DNA of 64,000 bases from Eopsaltria australis. Taxonomy: Eukaryota > Chordata > Aves > Passeriformes > Petroicidae. Position 1 is the first letter of the stretch. Every line of letters starts with the position of its first letter. The position numbers and the translations under genes were made by a program. The stretch spans positions 1,047,501 through 1,111,500 of the forward strand of contig JAVTVJ010000130.1 in assembly GCA_034509425.1 (NCBI GenBank), given 5' to 3'. This document shows, piece after piece, positions 62,901-64,000 of the stretch. The notes under the pieces are model-generated. The model saw only the letters and a list, made by a program, of their open reading frames with translations. It ran no database searches and was not told where the DNA came from.

Positions 62901-63749
62901 ATGTTTTACAGTTTAAAGGAAGATCACTTGCTTTTTAATTTTGTTGTATTTTACACTTCTAAACCTTAAGAAATTGGATTAATAGTTTCTTTATTTACTA
63001 ATCCTGTGAAGAGTCTTAAAAAACCCAAGACTGTTTTGCTTGGTTTCATTGGTTTCCTCCTATTTGTCTCCACATTGAACCTTGCTACAAAGCAGATGAG
63101 AGGTTTTCTCAGGATGAGTGTTTGTTGGGTTTTTTGCTTGTACTTAATGGTGTCTGGAAAGCACCAAATCTAAATAAAGTTATGGCTTTAATAATCTGAC
63201 TCAATTCTGCACAACCACCAACAATAGAAGAGCAACAATCCTAATTTTAAATTCAAAGCATATGAAAATGTGAAAAAGTTGGTTTACCTTCCATTTCTTC
63301 CACAGGAACCTAAATCCTCAAAAACCTGTGTGTATATACAACATGCCTTCTTCTGAAAATGCTACTACCCTTCATAATACTTCTTACAAAATGAAGCCAA
63401 AAGGAAACTAAACACTGTATGAAACACTGATTTAGAGGACAAGAAAGAAATGAAAAAAGCCTGAAGACAATCAGAGCAGAGCAGGGATTGTACAACTCAG
63501 GGTCACATTTACCTGGAGATGAGGCTTTAACAGACCAGACACAGTCTGCACGTTACAACCTGTTTGTCCCAGCCACGAGACACCCCCAAATTTGAAATAA
63601 ATCAACCAGCTGTCTCAGCAAGATGCCATGTCACTGTTATGTGGGGTTGATCTATGAAGTCATTTTCTTAGAATACTTACCACTAAATCCCAGTTATTTT
63701 GTTCAAGCAACGTTATAGCTTCATCAATATTTTCAATACCAGTACATGC
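2864..63749 (-). CDS. FAF1: FAF1 (Fas-associated factor 1), partial gene: coding exons 2-8
   Basis: FAF1 is a UBA-UAS-UBX family adaptor. Its N-terminal UBA domain binds ubiquitinated proteins, its ubiquitin-like regions contact partners such as Hsp70, and its C-terminal UBX domain binds p97/VCP; the N-terminal third also contains the Fas-interacting region. Seven minus-strand exons are seen here (63749-63681, 48859-48813, 45983-45775, 42704-42613, 42269-42181, 34058-33953, 2950-2864). They total 699 nt, or 233 codons, with no stop and with matching phases at every junction. The peptides match known FAF1 in order: ACTGIENIDEAITLLEQNNW, AAINGVIPQENGILQ, PSRQIVERQPRMLDFRVEY, HILENELQIPASKMLLKGWK, TVLKSLHLPKNNSLYVLTPD, THREVQREYNLNFSGSSTIQ and VRHQLWEGWP. 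All junctions are U2-type GT-AG. The first coding exon (about 15 residues) lies above 64000, and the exons for the rest of UBL2, UAS, the coiled region and UBX lie below 1. There is no sign of decay, and the intron structure rules out a processed copy. Confidence 0.97.
3911..4031 (-). repeat. CR1 LINE 3' fragment
   Basis: The sequence opens with TCATAGAATGGTCTGAGATG and continues through CATTCCAACCCCCTGCTCTG, ACCAGGTTGCTCAGAGCC and CATCCAACCTGGG. This is the classic bird CR1 tail read in reverse, with the CATAGAAT octamer marking the element's 3' end on the left. Only about 120 bp are kept, as expected for strong 5' truncation. The element is antisense to the window and therefore sense relative to FAF1. 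It is a dead fragment with no coding capacity. Confidence 0.93.
11757..11771. repeat. Short (TTA)n microsatellite
   Basis: Five trinucleotide units of the ATT/TTA type sit in the large intron. It is an ordinary simple repeat. Confidence 0.75.
12746..12769. repeat. 12-bp perfect tandem duplication
   Basis: The unit ACTGTGTTACAT is repeated twice without mismatch. It is a local slippage product within the large intron and has no visible function. Confidence 0.9.
27391..27404. repeat. (AC)7 microsatellite
   Basis: Seven AC dinucleotides in a row lie in the large intron. It is short but long enough to be length-polymorphic. Confidence 0.9.
32001..32013 (-). promoter_or_regulatory. CTCF-like motif, minus strand
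   Basis: The plus strand reads TGCCCTCTTGTGG. On the minus strand this is CCACAAGAGGGCA, which matches 12 of 13 positions of the CTCF core. It lies in the large intron 1.9 kb from exon 7. Confidence 0.35.
33953..34058 (-). CDS. FAF1: FAF1 coding exon 7 (start of UBL2)
   Basis: This 106-nt exon has one base completing Gly184 and 35 codons, ALQESLNQNFMLIVTHREVQ and then REYNLNFSGSSTIQE. It forms the first strands of the second ubiquitin-like domain. One conservative Ile-to-Val change (MLIVTHREV) separates it from the human form I recall. The acceptor is CAACCATTTCAG|GGCC and the donor is CAGGAG|GTGAGT, a near-consensus site. It enters in phase 2 and leaves in phase 0. It sits between an 8.1-kb and a 31-kb intron. 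Confidence 0.97.
34823..34840. repeat. Short inverted repeat, 8-bp arms
   Basis: TCTACTTT and AAAGTAGA flank a TC dinucleotide. It lies in the intron between exons 6 and 7, 0.8 kb from exon 7. It may be chance in AT-rich DNA. Confidence 0.7.
35412..35441. repeat. Perfect inverted repeat: 13-bp arms, 4-base loop
   Basis: TTTCTTGTATTGG at 35412-35424 is followed by TTTT and then its exact reverse complement CCAATACAAGAAA at 35429-35441. In the FAF1 pre-mRNA this would be a 13-bp stem with an AAAA loop. The flanks do not extend the stem, so it is too short for a microRNA precursor. It could equally be a cruciform-prone site or a remnant of fold-back replication slippage. Confidence 0.9.
38763..38795. 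repeat. 20-bp-period imperfect duplication
   Basis: CTGGTAACTTTTG occurs twice 20 bp apart (starting at 38763 and 38783), joined by CTCCCAT. It looks like an ordinary small local duplication in the intron. Confidence 0.85.
40740..40970. promoter_or_regulatory. GC-rich patch with CTCF-like motif
   Basis: This is a GC-richer stretch in otherwise AT-rich intron, with a (CCCT)4 run, purine/pyrimidine asymmetry, and CACCCTCTAGTGG at 40872-40884. Read on the minus strand that motif is CCACTAGAGGGTG, which agrees with 12 of 13 positions of the CTCF core CCASYAGRKGGCR. It lies directly before the CR1 copy at 41039. Occupancy is inferred from the motif only. Confidence 0.45.
40809..40824. repeat. (CCCT)4 microsatellite
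   Basis: Four CCCT units sit within the GC-rich patch next to the plus-strand CR1 copy. The stretch is pure pyrimidine on the plus strand. Confidence 0.9.
41039..41690 (+). repeat. CR1 LINE 3' portion, plus strand
   Basis: About 650 bp match the 3' part of bird CR1 in the forward direction. Landmarks are GGAGACCTGGGGGTGCTGGT, TGAACATGAGCCAGGTCTGC, ATCCCCCTGTACTGGGCACT, GAGTGTGTCCAGAGAAGGGA, AGGAAATGGTCTTAAACTGC and the tail around GTTGAACTAGATAATCTTG. The reading frame is broken in many places and the 5' part is missing, so it is a dead copy. It is antisense to FAF1. A 19-bp tandem duplication (41183-41220) lies inside it. It sits 0.5 kb downstream (in transcript terms) of exon 6. Confidence 0.93.
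41183..41220. repeat. 19-bp tandem duplication inside CR1
   Basis: Two adjacent copies, CTGTACTGGGCACTGTGTA and CTGTACTGGGAACTGTGTT, differ at two positions. The ancestral CR1 has a single copy of the TGTACT-GGCACTG segment here, so the duplication arose after insertion or in a parental copy. Confidence 0.9.
42181..42269 (-). CDS. FAF1: FAF1 coding exon 6 (UBL1 end and proline/serine linker)
   Basis: This 89-nt exon has 29 codons plus two bases of a glycine codon, reading TVLKSLHLPKNNSLYVLTPD and then LPPPSSSHS. It finishes the last strand of UBL1 (SLYVLTPDLP) and starts the short Pro/Ser linker to UBL2. The serine run appears one residue shorter than in mammalian FAF1. The acceptor is CTCCCCTCAG|ACTG and the donor is TCTGG|GTAAGT. 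It enters in phase 0 and leaves in phase 2. Exons 6 and 7 together are 195 nt and phase-symmetric, so only joint skipping would keep the frame. Confidence 0.97.
42270..42612 (-). other. FAF1: FAF1 intron 5 (343 bp)
   Basis: This short phase-0 intron separates exons 5 and 6 and is the only one in the window under 2 kb. It starts with GTAAGT and ends in TTTTTCTCCCCTCAG. It contains no repeat that I recognise. Its size is compatible with intron-definition splicing. Confidence 0.9.
42613..42704 (-). CDS. FAF1: FAF1 coding exon 5 (UBL1 middle)
   Basis: This 92-nt exon carries two bases completing Gly124, then 30 codons reading DIKHILENELQIPASKMLLK and GWKTGDVDDS (about residues 125-154). This is the helix and following strands of UBL1, the first ubiquitin-like fold; the LENELQIP and MLLKGW segments are the family hallmarks. 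The acceptor follows a strong pyrimidine tract (TTTTTCTCTTTAG|GAGAT) and the donor is GATAGT|GTAAGT. It enters in phase 1 and leaves in phase 0. Only 343 bp separate it from exon 6, so the pair may be spliced by intron definition, unlike the other exons. Confidence 0.97.
43007..43019 (+). promoter_or_regulatory. CTCF-like motif, weaker
   Basis: GCACCAGAGGGTG matches 11 of 13 positions of the CTCF core. It lies about 130 bp outside the 3' end of the long minus-strand CR1 and about 300 bp from exon 5. It is a moderate match that could be chance. Confidence 0.3.
43148..44790 (-). repeat. CR1 LINE, long diverged copy, minus strand
   Basis: Reverse-oriented CR1 with its 3' end on the left (TCATAAAATAATTCAGGCTG). 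Landmarks running rightwards are TTCACCACCCTCACAATAAA, CCCAGGCTGAACAAATCCTC, AACACAGTGCTCCAGATGCA, TGTCAGCCCATCTCTCCAGG, CATCAAAGGCCTCACTAAAG, AAATCCATGCTGGCAG and TCTCCATAATCTTCCCACAG, followed by sequence resembling the more 5' CR1 reverse-transcriptase region (CAACCTCTTGGGCCCCTGTG, TGCCAAGCAGATCC). The copy is old, with many small deletions, and part of the middle near 43930-44010 seems missing. The right boundary is approximate. It is the longest mobile-element remnant in the window and has no intact frame. Confidence 0.85.
44932..44944 (+). promoter_or_regulatory. CTCF-like motif
   Basis: CCGCTAGGTGGCG matches 12 of 13 positions of the CTCF core CCASYAGRKGGCR and continues into CCGGCC. 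It is a small GC-rich island in AT-rich intron, about 140 bp beyond the right edge of the long CR1 copy. Occupancy is inferred from the motif only. Confidence 0.45.
45775..45983 (-). CDS. FAF1: FAF1 coding exon 4 (Ser/Ala linker and start of UBL1)
   Basis: This is the largest coding exon here, 209 nt: one base completing Ser54, 69 codons, and one base of a glycine codon. The first half is a flexible linker (EYGVETLHGPAYGPSSHS, then a run of Ala and Ser up to SSSSAF). The second half, VPSRQIVERQPRMLDFRVEY followed by RDRNVDVVLEDSSTV, opens the first ubiquitin-like domain and is nearly identical to mammalian FAF1. The linker differs clearly from the mammalian form and is one codon longer than the human sequence as I recall it. 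The acceptor is CTTTCAG|TGAG and the donor is GTTG|GTAAGG. It enters in phase 2 and leaves in phase 1. Confidence 0.97.
45984..48812 (-). other. FAF1: FAF1 intron 3 (2.83 kb)
   Basis: This phase-2 intron lies between exons 3 and 4. It contains a 15-bp tandem duplication at 46451-46480. Otherwise I see only unique AT-rich sequence with no recognisable repeat or gene. Confidence 0.85.
46451..46480. repeat. 15-bp tandem duplication
   Basis: ATGGATATAAGGTAA is followed directly by ATGGATTTAAGGTAA, with one mismatch. It lies in the intron between exons 3 and 4. Each copy carries an AAGGTAA string that would look like a weak donor on the plus strand only, so it is not relevant to FAF1 splicing. 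Confidence 0.9.
48813..48859 (-). CDS. FAF1: FAF1 coding exon 3 (end of UBA domain)
   Basis: This 47-nt micro-sized exon gives AAINGVIPQENGILQ plus the first two bases of a serine codon, at about residues 39-54. It completes the last UBA helix and starts the linker. The acceptor is TTTTCAG|GCAGCT and the donor is AAAG|GTAAGC. It enters in phase 0 and leaves in phase 2, so skipping it alone would shift the frame. At 47 nt it falls below the size at which exon definition is usually efficient, which suggests help from enhancers or the good polypyrimidine tract (GTTTTCTCTTTTCAG). The peptide matches FAF1 without ambiguity despite the short length. Confidence 0.95.
55663..55690. repeat. Inverted repeat: 11-bp arms, 6-base loop
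   Basis: CATTAATGTCA (55663-55673) and TGACATTAATG (55680-55690) are exact reverse complements separated by CAACTT. Each arm also contains the self-complementary octamer CATTAATG, a homeodomain-like core. Confidence 0.9.
55730..55749. repeat. Perfect 20-bp palindrome
   Basis: TAACAAAACATGTTTTGTTA reads identically on both strands with no spacer. The half-site resembles a forkhead-like TGTTT core. It lies only 40 bp from the inverted repeat at 55663-55690. Confidence 0.9.
56996..57052. repeat. 18-bp tandem array, about three copies
   Basis: Copies ATTTCTTAAGTAACTAAA (56996-57013) and ATTACTTAAGTAACTAAA (57014-57031) are adjacent with one mismatch. A third, shortened copy, ATTACTTAACTAAA (57039-57052), lacks four bases. 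The core CTTAAG is palindromic. Confidence 0.9.
60288..60337. repeat. Imperfect 29-bp-period duplication
   Basis: The string CAAAACACATACA recurs 29 bp apart (starting at 60292 and 60321), with diverged sequence between. It is a small local duplication in the intron. Confidence 0.8.
63681..63749 (-). CDS. FAF1: FAF1 coding exon 2 (UBA domain core)
   Basis: This 69-nt exon gives 23 codons, ACTGIENIDEAITLLEQNNW followed by DLV, at about residues 16-38. It covers most of the three-helix UBA fold that binds ubiquitin. The LLEQNNWDL stretch is the usual last-helix signature of UBA domains, in which an acidic-aromatic patch precedes the end of the helix. The acceptor is a T-rich tract ending TTTTTAG, and the donor is GTG|GTAAGT. 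Both flanking introns are phase 0, so skipping the exon would keep the frame and delete the UBA core. The neighbouring exons are far away: 14.8 kb to exon 3, and more than 250 bp to exon 1, which is outside the window. Confidence 0.96.
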
Positions 63750-64000
63750 CTAAAAATAAAAAGAAGCAGTAAACAGAATTAAAAGCATTGATCAAAATCA
63801 GGGTATTAATACTTATAATTCAATTCATTTCAGCAGGATGACAGGAAAGGTGCAGGTTTTTCCTTTCTGTTATGAAAGGGTAATCCAGAAATCAGACTTC
63901 GAGTTTTAAACATCAAACATTTAGAGATAATTCCCTGTTCCACCAGAAGATTCCTGTGTAACCTTGAGCAAGCCACCTAGGGAAGCAAGACCAAGTAGTT
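63750..64000 (-). other. FAF1: FAF1 intron 1 (partial, 3' end)
   Basis: This is the end of the intron upstream of exon 2, closing with TTTTTATTTTTAG at the acceptor. Nothing else is recognisable in these 251 bp. The first coding exon, with the start codon and about 15 residues, is outside the window. Confidence 0.85.

Larger units (their letters stand above)
48860..63680 (-). other. FAF1: FAF1 intron 2 (14.8 kb)
   Basis: This phase-0 intron lies between exons 2 and 3. It holds two inverted repeats within 90 bp (55663-55690 and 55730-55749), a short tandem array at 56996-57052, an imperfect 29-bp-period duplication near 60288-60337, and the longest chance-like open frames of the window (52039-52476 and 57696-58190, both minus). 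No CR1 copy or other named repeat could be recognised. Confidence 0.8.

Noticed and set aside
1..64000. Many ATG-to-stop frames of 60-165 codons on both strands
   Set aside because: They are scattered without codon bias, recognisable domains or splice context, as expected by chance in a 64-kb window. Only those overlapping the FAF1 exons reflect real coding sequence, and even there the frame runs past the exon edges into intron.

Overview
This window is vertebrate nuclear DNA, almost certainly from a bird. It is AT-rich, single-copy and intron-rich. Its recognisable interspersed repeats are CR1 LINEs, including copies that keep the bird-type 3' end in which ATTCTATG-like octamers close the element. 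Six-frame translation gives only short chance ORFs. The coding signal lies in seven short, spliced segments on the minus strand.

Those segments are consecutive coding exons of FAF1 (Fas-associated factor 1), a ubiquitin-binding adaptor of the p97/VCP unfoldase. Read on the minus strand, from high to low coordinates, exons 2-8 lie at 63749-63681, 48859-48813, 45983-45775, 42704-42613, 42269-42181, 34058-33953 and 2950-2864. Each has an AG acceptor and a GT donor. Together they give 699 nt, exactly 233 codons, in one open frame. They encode about residues 16-248 of a protein of about 650: the core and end of the UBA domain, a Ser/Ala-rich linker, the first ubiquitin-like domain, and most of the second. 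The start codon (exon 1) lies beyond position 64000. The UAS and UBX domains, which include the p97-binding part, lie beyond position 1. Exon numbers assume one upstream coding exon for residues 1-15.

Layout: 1-2863 is intron. Exon 8 is followed by a 31.0-kb intron holding one short CR1 and several stretches that look like non-coding regulatory candidates. Exon 7 is followed by an 8.1-kb intron ending in a GC-rich patch and a 0.65-kb plus-strand CR1. Exons 6 and 5 are a tight pair separated by 343 bp. A 3.1-kb intron is half filled by a 1.65-kb minus-strand CR1. Exon 4, a 2.8-kb intron, exon 3, a 14.8-kb intron and exon 2 complete the window.

No second gene, RNA gene, CRISPR array or intact mobile element could be supported, and I found no new multi-gene system. 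The most interesting non-coding signals are two CR1 copies in opposite orientation that bracket exons 5-6, four CTCF-like motifs arranged divergently around the same region, a few perfect inverted repeats, and several candidate conserved non-coding elements. All of these are hypotheses from sequence reading alone.
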